Part shown: positions 6,912-15,656 of the stretch, piece by piece
Numbering within the stretch: position 1 is the first letter of the stretch
How the letters are laid out: each line of letters starts with the position of its first letter
Assembly (NCBI GenBank): GCA_017429835.1
Contig: JAFROD010000006.1
Location: 1-64,000, forward strand
Reading direction: 5' to 3'
Source of the DNA: Oscillospiraceae bacterium
GTDB lineage: Bacteria > Bacillota > Clostridia > Oscillospirales > Oscillospiraceae
Length of the DNA: 64,000 bases
Notes under the pieces: generated by a model
Database searches by the model: none
What the model saw: the letters and a program-made list of their open reading frames with translations, nothing else
Told to the model about the DNA's origin: nothing
Program-made: the position numbers and the translations under genes

Positions 6912-7517
6912 CTATTTCAGCCGCTGTGCGCGGGAAAACTTGCTCATGGGCTGTTCTTGAAGAGAGTACTGTGCTTTCAAATAATCGACGAATTCCAACA
7001 TTTTGTCCGGATTTCCATCAAATAATTCCAATTCCAGCTCGTTAAAACCGACTTTTTCGGTTTCTCCATGAAGGATACCGTGATCGCCTGCGAGCTCTGC
7101 GCGGCTGCCGTCGTCAAAGCGGAGCATACAACTCTTCCGCGTGAATTCCGCGCCGCAGATCGGTGCGACGTCGCCTGCGCCGTAGAGATAGACGAGCTCT
7201 CGCGGGGCGCCGACCAACAGCAGGGCTTCGACACTGTCCAAATTGACGCCGCTCGCTTCGACCTGGTATTCGCCGCGCGTATGGAAATCCTCCGTCGGCG
7301 TTTTCACGCAAACGACGCTTTTATCGCCCTCCATGCGGTGGCGGAACGTCCAGAGCCGCGCGGAAAAACGGCGGTCCGGCGCGTCGTAATAGGTCGTTTT
7401 CATGTGCCGCTCCTGCCAGTCGCCCTGCCGCAGGGCAGTGATCCTTGGATCGGTCAGGATAACCGCGAGCGCCTGCTCGTCAACGATATTCAGCTTGTAT
7501 TCCAGTTCTTTTCCCAT
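6912..7517 (-). CDS. CYTH-domain phosphatase/cyclase-like protein
   Basis: A 201-residue CYTH (triphosphate tunnel metalloenzyme) protein. The family signature ExExK appears at the N terminus as KELEYKL, and the tunnel-type Arg/Lys/Glu strands follow (TYYDAPDRRF, WTFRHRMEG, CVKTPTED, GEYQVEA). Family members hydrolyse inorganic tripolyphosphate or thiamine triphosphate, or make cAMP; which applies here cannot be told. The start is MGKELEYK at 7517, 6 nt behind GGAGGAC; the open frame continues upstream but lacks family similarity. It is monocistronic and convergent with the 5S array. Confidence 0.85.
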   Translation of the reverse strand: MGKELEYKLNIVDEQALAVILTDPRITALRQGDWQERHMKTTYYDAPDRRFSARLWTFRHRMEGDKSVVCVKTPTEDFHTRGEYQVEASGVNLDSVEALLLVGAPRELVYLYGAGDVAPICGAEFTRKSCMLRFDDGSRAELAGDHGILHGETEKVGFNELELELFDGNPDKMLEFVDYLKAQYSLQEQPMSKFSRAQRLK

Positions 7518-7664
7518 GCTTTTGTCCTCCGCTCGGTCTATCATAGCATTCTCGCCCGGAAATGTCAAACGATGGATTTCCCGTTGCATTTCCCGACAGC
7601 TTATCGCCGTGTTCCGTGATAGAATCGGGGCAAATCGGGACTGCGCGACAGGAGGTACAAAGGA

Positions 7665-9623
7665 ATGAACGGGGTCGGCACACAGCGTCGGATAACAAAG
7701 AAATGGGTGATTCGGCATCGGAATCTGAGCGCGAAACAGCGGCTCTTGCGCGACAGCGTTCTGATGCTCTGCGGAGGGTTCGTCCTTGCGGGAATCCGGG
7801 TTTTCGGAGCGCCGATGCCGATCGGCGCGTGCTTTGTGCTGTCCGTTCCGTTCGGCGTGTGCAGTCTGACGGCAATGCTCGGTGCGGCGGGCGGTTATCT
7901 TGCGCTGTTCGGCGTGGACGCCGCGCCCGATATTGCGCTTGCGCTGATGATGTTTTCTGCCGCAGCGGTGTTTCAGGGGACGGAACTGCCGCTCAAAAAG
8001 TGGTTTTTCCCGAGCCTTTCCGCAAGCGTTTTCGCGCTGCTGGACGGCATTACGTTTTTTGGCGGCAACGCAGGAAATCCGACCTTCCTTGCTGCAAAGA
8101 TCCTGATCGCGGCATTGAGCACCGCCGCGCTGCGCAGCAGCTTCCGCGGCAGCCGCAAGGCGCAGCTTTTTCTGCTGGCGTCAGTGTGCGCGGGAATCTC
8201 CGGCCTGACGGCGGCGGTCAATCTCGGGCTGATCCTTGCGACTGCATGCTGCGTTGCCACCGGCGATCCGGCGGTCGCCGCGGCGATGGGGATCGCGCTG
8301 GATCTGGGCAGCGGCTTTTCCGGTGGTATGACCGTTGCGGCGGTACTGCCCGCGCTGATCTGTTACGTTCTGCAGCGGCGGGAAAAGCTTTCCGTTGCGA
8401 TTACCTATCTCGTGCTGACCAATCTGACCCTGCTGCTCTTCGGCGCGAACAGCTTTGCCAACGCCCTCTGCGTATTTGCAGGCGTCGGAGCGGGCGTCCT
8501 GCTCTGGCAGGGGAGGATTCAAAATATCGCGCTTGCCGCGAGTCCGCAGCGCAGCGCGGCGACGACGCTCCGCAATGCGGCGGAGGTGCTCGAATACGTG
8601 CACGGCTGTCTGCAAACCGATGGTGCGACGCCGGTCAGCGAAGCGGAGGAGGTCTATGACGGCGCGGCGGAACGGGTCTGCCGCTGCTGCGCACGCTTTC
8701 ACCGCTGCTGGGAGTACCGCGCGCAGGAGACCTACAGCGCCCTGTCCGACACCGCAAAGCAAATGATCGAAAAGGGCTTCGTGGAAGCCGACGATCTGCC
8801 GGACGCGTTTCGGGAGCAGTGCTGCCACGTCGAGGGCTTCGTCACGGCGGTCAATCAGGAGCTGGAGGGTATGCTCTACCGCAGACGCTACCGCATGGAG
8901 CTGCACGAGAGCCGGCAGGCGGTCGCGGACGAGCTCTCCTGCATCGCCAAGTATCTGCGCGCGGAGTCCGACCCGCAGCGCAGAGAGCGGAGCGAAGCGG
9001 CGTATGCGCCGGAGGTGGGGATCAGCAGCGTAGGGAAGAACGGCAGCCGGATCAGCGGCGACCGCGGCACCTGCTTCACTGCGCGCAATCTGGAGTACTA
9101 CGTCATTCTCTGCGACGGCATGGGAACCGGCGAGGAAGCGGCGCAGTGCAGCGGCGATACCCTGCGGCTTCTGGAACGGCTGCTGCGCTCCGGCATCGCG
9201 CCGGAAGAAGCGCTGCAGCTTCTCAACAGCAGCGAGATCCTGCGCGGCGCGACCTGCTTCGCTACGGTCGATCTTCTGCAGGTAGATCTGACCACGGGCG
9301 AAGCCGCGATCTACAAATGGGGCGCGGCGGCGTCCTATCTCCGCGACGGCGAGGAAGTCAAAAAAATCGGGACAGCCACGACGCCGCCGGGCGTGGGAGT
9401 GGGAGGAGAGCACGCGCCGGAGCGATATGAACTGTCCCTGAAAGGGGGAGAATTGCTCGTGCTGGTCAGCGACGGAGCAGGCGGGATGGAGACCGAGGCG
9501 AACATCGCGGCGTTCCGCGGCGACTCGCCGCAGGAGCTTGCGGCGCTGCTGATCGCAGGGCTCCCCGCGGAGGACGATATGACGGCGGTGGCGATCTCTC
9601 TGCGTCCCTGTACGTCCCGGTAA
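7665..9623 (+). CDS. SpoIIE-like membrane protein phosphatase
   Basis: Residues about 25-285 form 8-10 hydrophobic segments, and the C-terminal ~200 residues form a SpoIIE/PP2C phosphatase with metal-binding motifs CDGMGTG, SDGAGGME and EDDMTAV. This is the architecture of stage II sporulation protein E, which dephosphorylates the anti-anti-sigma SpoIIAA and activates sigma F. At 652 residues it is shorter than the ~825 of B. subtilis SpoIIE, mainly in the central region, which carries a CRCCARFHRCWE Cys cluster found in Clostridial forms. The start ATG 7665 follows AGGAGG by 9 nt. With the SipL-like gene at 31842 it indicates a spore-forming lineage. Confidence 0.88.
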   Translation: MNGVGTQRRITKKWVIRHRNLSAKQRLLRDSVLMLCGGFVLAGIRVFGAPMPIGACFVLSVPFGVCSLTAMLGAAGGYLALFGVDAAPDIALALMMFSAAAVFQGTELPLKKWFFPSLSASVFALLDGITFFGGNAGNPTFLAAKILIAALSTAALRSSFRGSRKAQLFLLASVCAGISGLTAAVNLGLILATACCVATGDPAVAAAMGIALDLGSGFSGGMTVAAVLPALICYVLQRREKLSVAITYLVLTNLTLLLFGANSFANALCVFAGVGAGVLLWQGRIQNIALAASPQRSAATTLRNAAEVLEYVHGCLQTDGATPVSEAEEVYDGAAERVCRCCARFHRCWEYRAQETYSALSDTAKQMIEKGFVEADDLPDAFREQCCHVEGFVTAVNQELEGMLYRRRYRMELHESRQAVADELSCIAKYLRAESDPQRRERSEAAYAPEVGISSVGKNGSRISGDRGTCFTARNLEYYVILCDGMGTGEEAAQCSGDTLRLLERLLRSGIAPEEALQLLNSSEILRGATCFATVDLLQVDLTTGEAAIYKWGAAASYLRDGEEVKKIGTATTPPGVGVGGEHAPERYELSLKGGELLVLVSDGAGGMETEANIAAFRGDSPQELAALLIAGLPAEDDMTAVAISLRPCTSR

Positions 9624-9733
9624 GAAAATACCACATCTTGTGCGCGATTTCTGTCGAAATACAACATTTGGGAAATATTATTTCCCGCGGATCGCGTCGA
9701 AAGCAGGATAATGCGGACGACGCTATAGGTTTT

Positions 9734-9764
9734 GTGTCATTGCGAGGCGACCTTGCAATGACAC
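9734..9764 (+). repeat. REP-like palindrome (GTCATTGCGAGG family)
   Basis: GTGTCATTGC (9734-9743) pairs perfectly with GCAATGACAC (9755-9764), with AGG/CCT inside. This is the most intact of the three copies. The rest of the 9624-9844 gap holds only the terminator below. Confidence 0.65.
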
Positions 9765-9786
9765 GACTGCAACTCTGCACAGATTA

Positions 9787-9826
9787 GAAGCAGCCGCGCT
9801 GTGGGATTCCACAGCGCGGCTGCTTC
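9787..9826 (-). terminator. Hairpin between spoIIE-like and ychF (convergent)
   Basis: GAAGCAGCCGCGCTGTGG (9787-9804) is fully complementary to 9809-9826 around a GATT loop. T-rich sequence flanks it only loosely, but an 18-bp stem between convergent genes is best read as a terminator, mainly for the minus-strand ychF transcript. Confidence 0.75.
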
Positions 9827-9844
9827 ATTGCTTGTTTGTTGCGA

Positions 9845-10918
9845 TCAGACGTTAAACAGGAAGTTGACGATGTCGCCGTCTTTCATGACGTATTCCTTGC
9901 CCTCGCTGCGCACCAGACCCTTCGACTTGGCGACCGCCATCGTGCCGCAAGCCTTGAGATCTTCAAAGGCGACGACCTCGGCGCGAATGAAGCCGCGCTC
10001 GATGTCGGTATGGATCTTGCCGGCGGCGCGCGGCGCCTTCGTGCCGCGCACGATCGTCCAGGCGTGAACGTCATCGGGGCCGGCGGTCAGGAAAGAGATA
10101 TAGCCGAGCAGCTCGTAGGAGGTCTTGATCAAACGATCCAGACCGCGCTCGGTCAGCCCGAGGTCTTCCATGAACATCGCGGCTTCCTCGTCGTCCAGCT
10201 CAAGGATATCCTCCTCGAACTTCGCGGCGACGGGCAGGACCGCCGCGCCCTGCTCGGCGGCAAGCTCGCTCAGCGCCTGGAACTGCGCGTTGTTGCGGTA
10301 ATCCGCCATGCCGTCCTCGTCCAGATTCGCGGCGTAGATGATCGGCTTGACCGTCAGAAGCCCGCCGTCCTGCAGGATATCCTTGTCCTCGTCGGTGAAT
10401 TCGAACGTCCGCGCGGGCTTGCCGTCGGACAGATGCGCCAGCAGCGCCTCGCACATTTCCGCTTCACGCTTGTACTTTTTGTCGCCGCCCTTGAGATTCT
10501 TGTTCGCCTTGTCCAGGCGGCGCTCTACGACCTCCATATCGGACAGGATCAGCTCTAAGTCCAGCGATTCCGCGTCGCCGCGGGCGTCGGCGGGCTCTGT
10601 GAACAAAAGGTCGTTGTCGAAGCAGCGCACGACGTGTACCAGCGCGTCGGTCTGGCGGATATTCTGCAGGATGGCGTTGGATTTGCCGCCCTTGCTGACG
10701 CCCGCGACGTCGACGAAGTCGATCGTGGCGGGGGAGTATTTCTTGGGGTTATACAGCGCAGCGAGCCAGTCGAGCCGCTCGTCCGGCACCTTCGCCTGAC
10801 CGATGTTCGCCTTGGCGGAGGTGCTGCCGTAGGCGCTCGTTTCCGCCTTGGAGCCGGTGAGCGCGTTGAACAGGGTGGTCTTGCCGACGTTGGGCAGACC
10901 GACGATACCTAATTTCAT
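9845..10918 (-). CDS. ychF: Redox-regulated ATPase YchF (Obg-like)
   Basis: A 357-residue P-loop NTPase of the YchF/OLA1 family, which binds ribosomes and hydrolyses ATP rather than GTP. It has GLPNVGKTTLFNALT (Walker A), DVAGVSKG (G3), and NLDE in place of the NKxD specificity motif, the hallmark of ATP preference. A coiled-coil insertion (about 125-160) and a C-terminal TGS domain ending KDGDIVNFLFNV complete the usual layout. The start follows AGAGGG by 7 nt. It is 18 bp downstream of the serine dehydratase gene on the same strand and probably shares its transcript. Confidence 0.96.
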   Translation of the reverse strand: MKLGIVGLPNVGKTTLFNALTGSKAETSAYGSTSAKANIGQAKVPDERLDWLAALYNPKKYSPATIDFVDVAGVSKGGKSNAILQNIRQTDALVHVVRCFDNDLLFTEPADARGDAESLDLELILSDMEVVERRLDKANKNLKGGDKKYKREAEMCEALLAHLSDGKPARTFEFTDEDKDILQDGGLLTVKPIIYAANLDEDGMADYRNNAQFQALSELAAEQGAAVLPVAAKFEEDILELDDEEAAMFMEDLGLTERGLDRLIKTSYELLGYISFLTAGPDDVHAWTIVRGTKAPRAAGKIHTDIERGFIRAEVVAFEDLKACGTMAVAKSKGLVRSEGKEYVMKDGDIVNFLFNV

Positions 10919-10936
10919 GCGATATCCCTCTTTCTC

Positions 10937-12145
10937 TTATCTTCTGCGGTTATAAAGTCTTGCAAGACCGCCTTCGGAGGTCTCGCGGTAGCTTTCGTTC
11001 ATGTGCTGTCCCGTTTCCTTCATCGTGCGCACGACCATGTCAAAGCTGATGTTTCGCGTGCCGCAGAGGAAGTGGGCGAGGTTGAACGCGTCCATCGCGC
11101 GTTTCGCGGCGACGGCGTTGCGCTCGATGCAGGGGATCTGCACCAGCCCGCAGATCGGGTCGCAGGTCAGCCCGAGCTGATGCTCCATGGCGATCTCGGC
11201 GGCGTACTCCGTCTGCGCGATCGTCATATCCTTCAGCGTGCAAAGGGCGGCGGCAGCCATCGAACACGCCGTACCGATCTCCGCCTGGCAGCCGCACTCC
11301 GCGCCGGAGATGGAGCCGTTGCGCTTGACGAGCGTGCCGATCAGACCCGCGACGGCAAGCGCCTGCAGGATCTTTTCATCCGGCAGATCGTGGTGCTCCT
11401 GCATATACAGCAGGACGGACGGCAGAACGCCGCAGGAGCCGCAGGTCGGCGCAGTGACGACCGTGCCGTTGTCGGCGTTTTCCTCCGCGACGGCGTAGGC
11501 GTAGGAGCAGACGATCCGCAGCTCGCGCACCTGCGGGATCTCATCGGGATCCTCCTGTGAGAACAGGTGCTTCGCCTTTCGCTCGACGTTCAGTCCGCCC
11601 GGCAGAATACCCTCGGCGTTCAGACCGACCGCGACGGAGCGCTTCATTGCGCGCCAGATCTCCGCGAGGAAATCCCAGATCTCCGGCCCCTCGTTCAGCT
11701 CCACGTATTCGCTGAGCGAGATATACCGCCAAGCGCAGAACTGCTCGATCTCCGCGAAGGAGTTTTCAGGGTAGATCTCTTCCGCGGCAGAGGGTTCTTC
11801 GCCATCAATGACGATATCGCCGCCGCCGACGGAAAAAACGCGCATTTTCCCGATCTCCTCCGCGCCGCGATAGGCGAAAAAGTCGAGCGTATTGGGGTGG
11901 GGCAGGGGTTCCGGCGTGTATTCGACGAACTGCACGTCGGTCTTTCCTCTGCCGAGGACCTCGCATAGCACGCGATCCGTGCCGTGCCCGCGTCCGGTCT
12001 TGCAGAGCGACTCGTAGAGCTTGACGCAGTAGCGGTCCGCGTCGGGGTACTTTTTCAAAAACAGCCTTGCCGCCCGCTCCGGCCCCATGGTATGGGAGCT
12101 GGACGGGCCAACGCCGATCTTGTAGATATCACGGATCGATTTCAT
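10937..12145 (-). CDS. L-serine ammonia-lyase (iron-sulfur, single chain)
   Basis: Deaminates L-serine to pyruvate and ammonia. The 402 residues combine the beta domain (IGVGPSSSHTMGP, phosphate/serine binding, about 10-22) and the alpha domain holding the [4Fe-4S] cysteines (TCGSCGVLP, then CDPICGLVQIPCIERN). Bacillota usually split this into SdaAA and SdaAB; here it is one polypeptide, as in enterobacterial SdaA, though about 50 residues shorter. I use ATG 12145, 8 nt from AGAGGTG; another ATG at 12151 is only 2 nt from it. The gene follows a small ribbon-helix-helix candidate on the same strand. Confidence 0.92.
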   Translation of the reverse strand: MKSIRDIYKIGVGPSSSHTMGPERAARLFLKKYPDADRYCVKLYESLCKTGRGHGTDRVLCEVLGRGKTDVQFVEYTPEPLPHPNTLDFFAYRGAEEIGKMRVFSVGGGDIVIDGEEPSAAEEIYPENSFAEIEQFCAWRYISLSEYVELNEGPEIWDFLAEIWRAMKRSVAVGLNAEGILPGGLNVERKAKHLFSQEDPDEIPQVRELRIVCSYAYAVAEENADNGTVVTAPTCGSCGVLPSVLLYMQEHHDLPDEKILQALAVAGLIGTLVKRNGSISGAECGCQAEIGTACSMAAAALCTLKDMTIAQTEYAAEIAMEHQLGLTCDPICGLVQIPCIERNAVAAKRAMDAFNLAHFLCGTRNISFDMVVRTMKETGQHMNESYRETSEGGLARLYNRRR

Positions 12146-12217
12146 CCGCATTTCACCTCTGTAGCATTATCTTCAGCTATTATATCAGCTTTCCAAAGAA
12201 AAAACAATTCCCATCGA

Positions 12218-12370
12218 CTACTTTTTCCGCATCGCTTCGAGAGATAGTTCTCCGGCAAGCTTGAACAGCGCGTCTGCAAGCACCGTTTCCACCGGCTTTT
12301 CCGCCAGCTCCGCGACACGCTGATAAAACGAGACAACTGCCGGGTCGAGGGTGATCGTGAGCGTCACCAT
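12218..12370 (-). CDS. Small ribbon-helix-helix-like protein (50 aa)
   Basis: A 50-residue protein running MVTLTITLDPAVVSFYQ to LSLEAMRKK. A short N-terminal beta strand (TLTITLD) followed by two helices (about 10-21 and 25-42) is the pattern of ribbon-helix-helix DNA-binding proteins and antitoxins. The start has a good GGAGGA 7 nt upstream. It lies about 70 bp upstream of the serine dehydratase, same strand, and divergent from proS, a position that fits a local regulator. No toxin partner is visible. The fold assignment rests on pattern only. Confidence 0.6.
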   Translation of the reverse strand: MVTLTITLDPAVVSFYQRVAELAEKPVETVLADALFKLAGELSLEAMRKK

Positions 12371-12421
12371 TTGGCGTCCTCCTTCGGGGCAAAAAGATCA
12401 CAGACCATACTATGAAATCCC

Positions 12422-12440
12422 TTGACAGATGTGATACAAT
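12422..12440 (+). promoter_or_regulatory. Possible extended -10 promoter of proS
   Basis: TGATACAAT (12432-12440) is an extended -10 (TG-N-TACAAT). A TTGACA at 12422-12427 is too close (7 bp) to be its -35, so the assignment is tentative. Transcription would begin near 12447, fitting the downstream start at 12476. Confidence 0.4.
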
Positions 12441-12475
12441 AGGAAAAGATGATTACCGAAAGGAAGAAAACTGAC

Positions 12476-13912
12476 ATGGCAAAGGACAAGAAAGTAGAAC
12501 AGATCACCGATATGGAGGTCGACTTTGCGCAGTGGTACACCGACGTGTGCAAAAAAGCGGAGCTGATCGACTACTCCTCGATCAAGGGCATGTTCATCTA
12601 CCGTCCCTACGGCTACGCGATCTGGGAGAATATCCAAAAGCTGCTGGACGCGGAATTCAAGAAGACCGGCGCGGAGAACGTCTATATGCCGATGCTGATC
12701 CCGGAATCCCTCCTGCAAAAGGAAAAGGATCACGTCGAGGGCTTTGCGCCGGAGTGCGCGTGGGTCACGATGGGTGGCAATGAGAAGCTCGAAGAGCGCT
12801 ACTGCATCCGTCCGACCTCGGAGACGCTGTTCTGCGAGCATTTCCGCAACGTCATCCAGTCGCACCGCGACCTGCCGAAGATGTATAACCAGTGGTGCAG
12901 CGTCCTGCGCTGGGAAAAGACGAGCCGTCCGTTCCTGCGTCACCGCGAGTTCTTGTGGCAGGAGGGTCATACCATGCACGCCACGGAGGAAGAAGCCCGC
13001 GAAGAGACCGAACGCATGCTGAACGTCTACGCGGATTTCTGCGAGAATATCCTCGCCATGCCCGTCACCCGCGGTCAGAAGACCGAGAAAGAGAAATTCA
13101 ACGGCGCGGAAGCGACCTATACGATCGAATGCATGATGCACGACCGCAAGGCGCTGCAGGCGGGTACGTCGCACTATTTCGGCGACGGCTTTGCCAGAGC
13201 GTTCGACATCACTTTCACGAGCAAAGACAATCAGCGCGAATATCCGCACCAGACCTCCTGGGGCGTTTCCACCCGTCTGATCGGCGGCATCATCATGACC
13301 CACGGCGACAACAACGGGCTCGTGCTTCCGCCGAAGATCGCGCCCGTGCAGATCATCGTGATCCCCGTCGCGCAGCATAAGGAAGGCGTGCTCGAAGCGG
13401 CGCAGAAGCTTGCCGACCGCCTGAGCGCGGCAGGCTACCGCGTGAAGATGGACACCTCCGACAATTCCATGGGCTGGAAGTGTGCGGAGTACGAGATGAA
13501 GGGCGTGCCGCTGCGCGTGGAGATCGGCCCGAAGGACATGGAGCAGAATCAGTGCTGCATGGTGCGCCGCGACAACCGCGAAAAGACCTTCGTCTCTCTG
13601 GACGAGTTGGAAGCCGCTGCTGCCGAGCAGCTTCAGGCAGTGCATGACGGTCTGTATCAGCGCGCGCTGAAGAACCTGCAGGAGCATACCTATGTTGCGC
13701 ATACCCTGGAGGAAGCCAAGCAGATTCAGGAGGAAAAGGGCGGCTTCGTCAAGACTATGTGGTGCGGCGAAGAGGCCTGCGAGCTGAAGATGAAGGAAGT
13801 CGCCGGCATGTCCAGCCGCTGCATGCCGTTTGTGCAGGAAAACCTGGGCGATACCTGCCCGATCTGCGGCAAGCCCGCCAAGAAGATGATCTACTGGGGC
13901 GTCGCATATTGA
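12476..13912 (+). CDS. proS: Prolyl-tRNA synthetase, archaeal/eukaryotic type (ProS type 3)
   Basis: Charges tRNA-Pro. The 478-residue protein has the class II core without the bacterial INS editing domain: motif 2 in [20 protein letters not shown], motif 3 around [20 protein letters not shown], an anticodon-binding domain (about 285-390) and the C-terminal zinc-binding extension ([19 protein letters not shown]) ending in the Tyr typical of this class. This form occurs in archaea, eukaryotes and a subset of Bacillota. ATG 12476 follows AGGAAG by 9 nt; an in-frame ATG at 12449 coincides with the likely transcription start and is rejected. Confidence 0.95.
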   Translation: MAKDKKVEQITDMEVDFAQWYTDVCKKAELIDYSSIKGMFIYRPYGYAIWENIQKLLDAEFKKTGAENVYMPMLIPESLLQKEKDHVEGFAPECAWVTMGGNEKLEERYCIRPTSETLFCEHFRNVIQSHRDLPKMYNQWCSVLRWEKTSRPFLRHREFLWQEGHTMHATEEEAREETERMLNVYADFCENILAMPVTRGQKTEKEKFNGAEATYTIECMMHDRKALQAGTSHYFGDGFARAFDITFTSKDNQREYPHQTSWGVSTRLIGGIIMTHGDNNGLVLPPKIAPVQIIVIPVAQHKEGVLEAAQKLADRLSAAGYRVKMDTSDNSMGWKCAEYEMKGVPLRVEIGPKDMEQNQCCMVRRDNREKTFVSLDELEAAAAEQLQAVHDGLYQRALKNLQEHTYVAHTLEEAKQIQEEKGGFVKTMWCGEEACELKMKEVAGMSSRCMPFVQENLGDTCPICGKPAKKMIYWGVAY

Positions 13913-13922
13913 ATTGCCAACG

Positions 13923-13957
13923 AAAGCAGGGTCGCCGGCTGGCGACCCTGCTTTTTT
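13923..13957 (+). terminator. proS terminator
   Basis: GCAGGGTCGCC (13926-13936), GGCT loop, GGCGACCCTGC (13941-13951) and a T6 run. A second hairpin, CCGCAGGTAAG/CTTACCTGCGG (13987-14015), follows without a T run. Confidence 0.92.
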
Positions 13958-14015
13958 CAGTTGTCAGTTGTTACGAAAAAGGGAGACCGCAGGTAAGTGG
14001 CTGGCTTACCTGCGG

Positions 14016-14211
14016 CATTCAAAATATAGAATAGAGGGGAAAATGAAAAAGAGAATTCGTTGTTTACATATTCATCATAGACCGGATTTGTTAAAAATAT
14101 AACCGAAAAGTAATTAAGATTTTATTAAGTTGTGACAATTTTGAGTTTTTTTCGGTCTCACGTGTCAAATTTTGGCGAAAATCATACGATGAAGCAGGGA
14201 GGAGTTGCTTC
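14016..14211 (+). other. AT-rich leader region with a 19-codon open frame
   Basis: This stretch is far more AT-rich than its surroundings. It contains a 19-codon frame (14043-14102, MKKRIRCLHIHHRPDLLKI) preceded by GAGGGGAAA, a good Shine-Dalgarno. A possible promoter TTGTTA-17-TAATTA starts near 14089, and the complementary segments CCGAAAA (14103-14109) and a TTTTCGG near 14150 could pair. It may be a leader peptide or regulatory leader for the DUF3343/desulfurase pair, or just promoter DNA. Confidence 0.4.
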
Positions 14212-14466
14212 ATGTATGATTATTTTTTTACCTTCCGTTCGGTAACGGCGGCGACGGGCGCGAGCCGTGCGCTGGAGCGGGCTGGCGTTCCGAGCGTGAC
14301 GGTTCGCACGCCGAAGGACTTGCGCCACAAGGGCTGCGGTTACAGCATTCGCGTCCGCAATGATTTGCTGACGGAAGCCAAGCGCGCGCTGCAGCTTGCC
14401 GGCACGGGTTATCAGAAAATATACCGCAGAACGGACGCCGGTACGTGGCAGGAGGTGCCGGCATGA
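14212..14466 (+). CDS. DUF3343 protein, putative Se/S carrier-like
   Basis: An 84-residue protein of the DUF3343 family, annotated as putative selenium/sulfur carriers. It opens MYDYFFTFRSVTAAT, then VPSVTVRTPKDLRHKGCGYSIRV; the single Cys in KGCGYS is the conserved candidate carrier residue. The ATG follows GGAGG by 8 nt. Its stop overlaps the start of the desulfurase gene (ATGA, 14463-14466). Pairing with a cysteine desulfurase supports sulfur or selenium hand-off; I see no selD in the window. Confidence 0.82.
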   Translation: MYDYFFTFRSVTAATGASRALERAGVPSVTVRTPKDLRHKGCGYSIRVRNDLLTEAKRALQLAGTGYQKIYRRTDAGTWQEVPA

Positions 14467-15572
14467 TCTATTTCGACAGCGCCGCGACGACCTTTCAGAA
14501 GCCGGTTGCTGTGCCGAACGCCGTCCTGCGGGCAATGCAGACCTGTGCGAGCGTGGGAAGGGGCGGCCACGCCGCGGCAATGGCGGCGGCGGAGACGGTC
14601 TACAACTGCCGCCTGATGGCGTCCGACCTGTTCGACGCAGAGCCCGAACAGGTCGTTTTCACGATGAACGCGACCCATGCGCTGAACGCGGCGATCTTTT
14701 CCGTGCTCTCGCCCGGCGCGAGGGTCGTGGTTTCCGGCTTCGAGCACAACGCAGTGACGAGACCGCTGCACGCGCTGCATGCGGACGTTCGCACGGCGGG
14801 AGAGAAGCTGTTTGACGAGGAAGATACGCTGCGCGCCTTTGCGCGCGCGATCGCAGAGCAGCCGGACGCGGTCGTCTGCACGCACGTTTCCAACGTGTTC
14901 GGCTATATCCTGCCCGTAGAAAAGATCGCAGCAATGTGCCGCGAACGAAAAATCCCGTTTATTCTCGATGCATCCCAGTCGGCAGGGACGCTGCCGATCT
15001 CTCTGCGCCAAACCGGCGCAAGCTTTATCGCCATGCCGGGACACAAAGGGCTCTACGGCCCGCAGGGTACCGGCATTCTGCTCTGCGCCGATGCGGGAAG
15101 ACCGCTGATGTACGGCGGTACAGGCAGTAATTCCGAGGATCAGGCAATGCCGGCTTTTCTGCCTGACCGCATGGAAGCCGGAACGCACAACGTCTGCGGC
15201 ATTGCCGGCTTGATCGAGGGCATGCGCTTTGTCCGCAAACAGACGGCGGAAGCGATCTTCCGCCATGAGCGGGAGCTGCTTGCCTATGCGAAGCGGGAAC
15301 TGAGCGAGCAGAAAAACGTCCGTTTGTTTACGGGAGAAGGGCAGGCGGGCGTGCTTTCATTCCGCGTGGAGGGCGAGGACTGCGAAGAGGTCGCGCAGGC
15401 GCTGGCGCAGGAGGGGATCGCCGTCCGCGCCGGTCTGCACTGCGCGCCGCTGGCGCACGGATCGGCGGGAACTGCAGACACGGGAACGGTGCGGCTCAGC
15501 TTTTCTGCCTTTAATACGCCGCATGAGGTGCGTCGTTTCGCCTTACTGTGCAAAAAACTGTTTCCGGCATAG
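14463..15572 (+). CDS. Cysteine desulfurase family protein (class V aminotransferase)
   Basis: A PLP enzyme of 369 residues that would remove sulfur (or selenium) from cysteine (selenocysteine) and pass it to a carrier. Visible are the N-terminal MIYFDSAATTFQKP, the PLP-lysine in MPGHKGLYGPQGTGIL, the aspartate of ILDASQSAG, and the catalytic-type cysteine in AGLHCAPLAHG. It most resembles the subgroup that occurs beside selD and DUF3343 in some Bacillota (the Enterococcus EF2568 type) rather than housekeeping IscS; this is from memory of the family. Start 14463 follows GGAGGTG and overlaps the DUF3343 stop, so expression is coupled. Confidence 0.85.
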   Translation: MIYFDSAATTFQKPVAVPNAVLRAMQTCASVGRGGHAAAMAAAETVYNCRLMASDLFDAEPEQVVFTMNATHALNAAIFSVLSPGARVVVSGFEHNAVTRPLHALHADVRTAGEKLFDEEDTLRAFARAIAEQPDAVVCTHVSNVFGYILPVEKIAAMCRERKIPFILDASQSAGTLPISLRQTGASFIAMPGHKGLYGPQGTGILLCADAGRPLMYGGTGSNSEDQAMPAFLPDRMEAGTHNVCGIAGLIEGMRFVRKQTAEAIFRHERELLAYAKRELSEQKNVRLFTGEGQAGVLSFRVEGEDCEEVAQALAQEGIAVRAGLHCAPLAHGSAGTADTGTVRLSFSAFNTPHEVRRFALLCKKLFPA

Positions 15573-15591
15573 AAAAAGAATCGTTTTCTAC

Positions 15592-15620
15592 TTGCTATTG
15601 GAAGTGAAATCGGCTATAAT
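15592..15620 (+). promoter_or_regulatory. cdaA promoter
   Basis: TTGCTA (15592-15597), 17-bp spacer, TATAAT (15615-15620). It heads the cdaA-cdaR-rseC-DUF5685-J-domain run. Confidence 0.82.
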
Positions 15621-15656
15621 TAATAAAATATATTAAGTATAAGCGGAGTTTTGCTT

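Noticed and set aside
12422..12440. TTGACA and TACAAT read as a -35/-10 pair for proS
   Set aside because: They are only 7 bp apart; only the extended -10 remains plausible.
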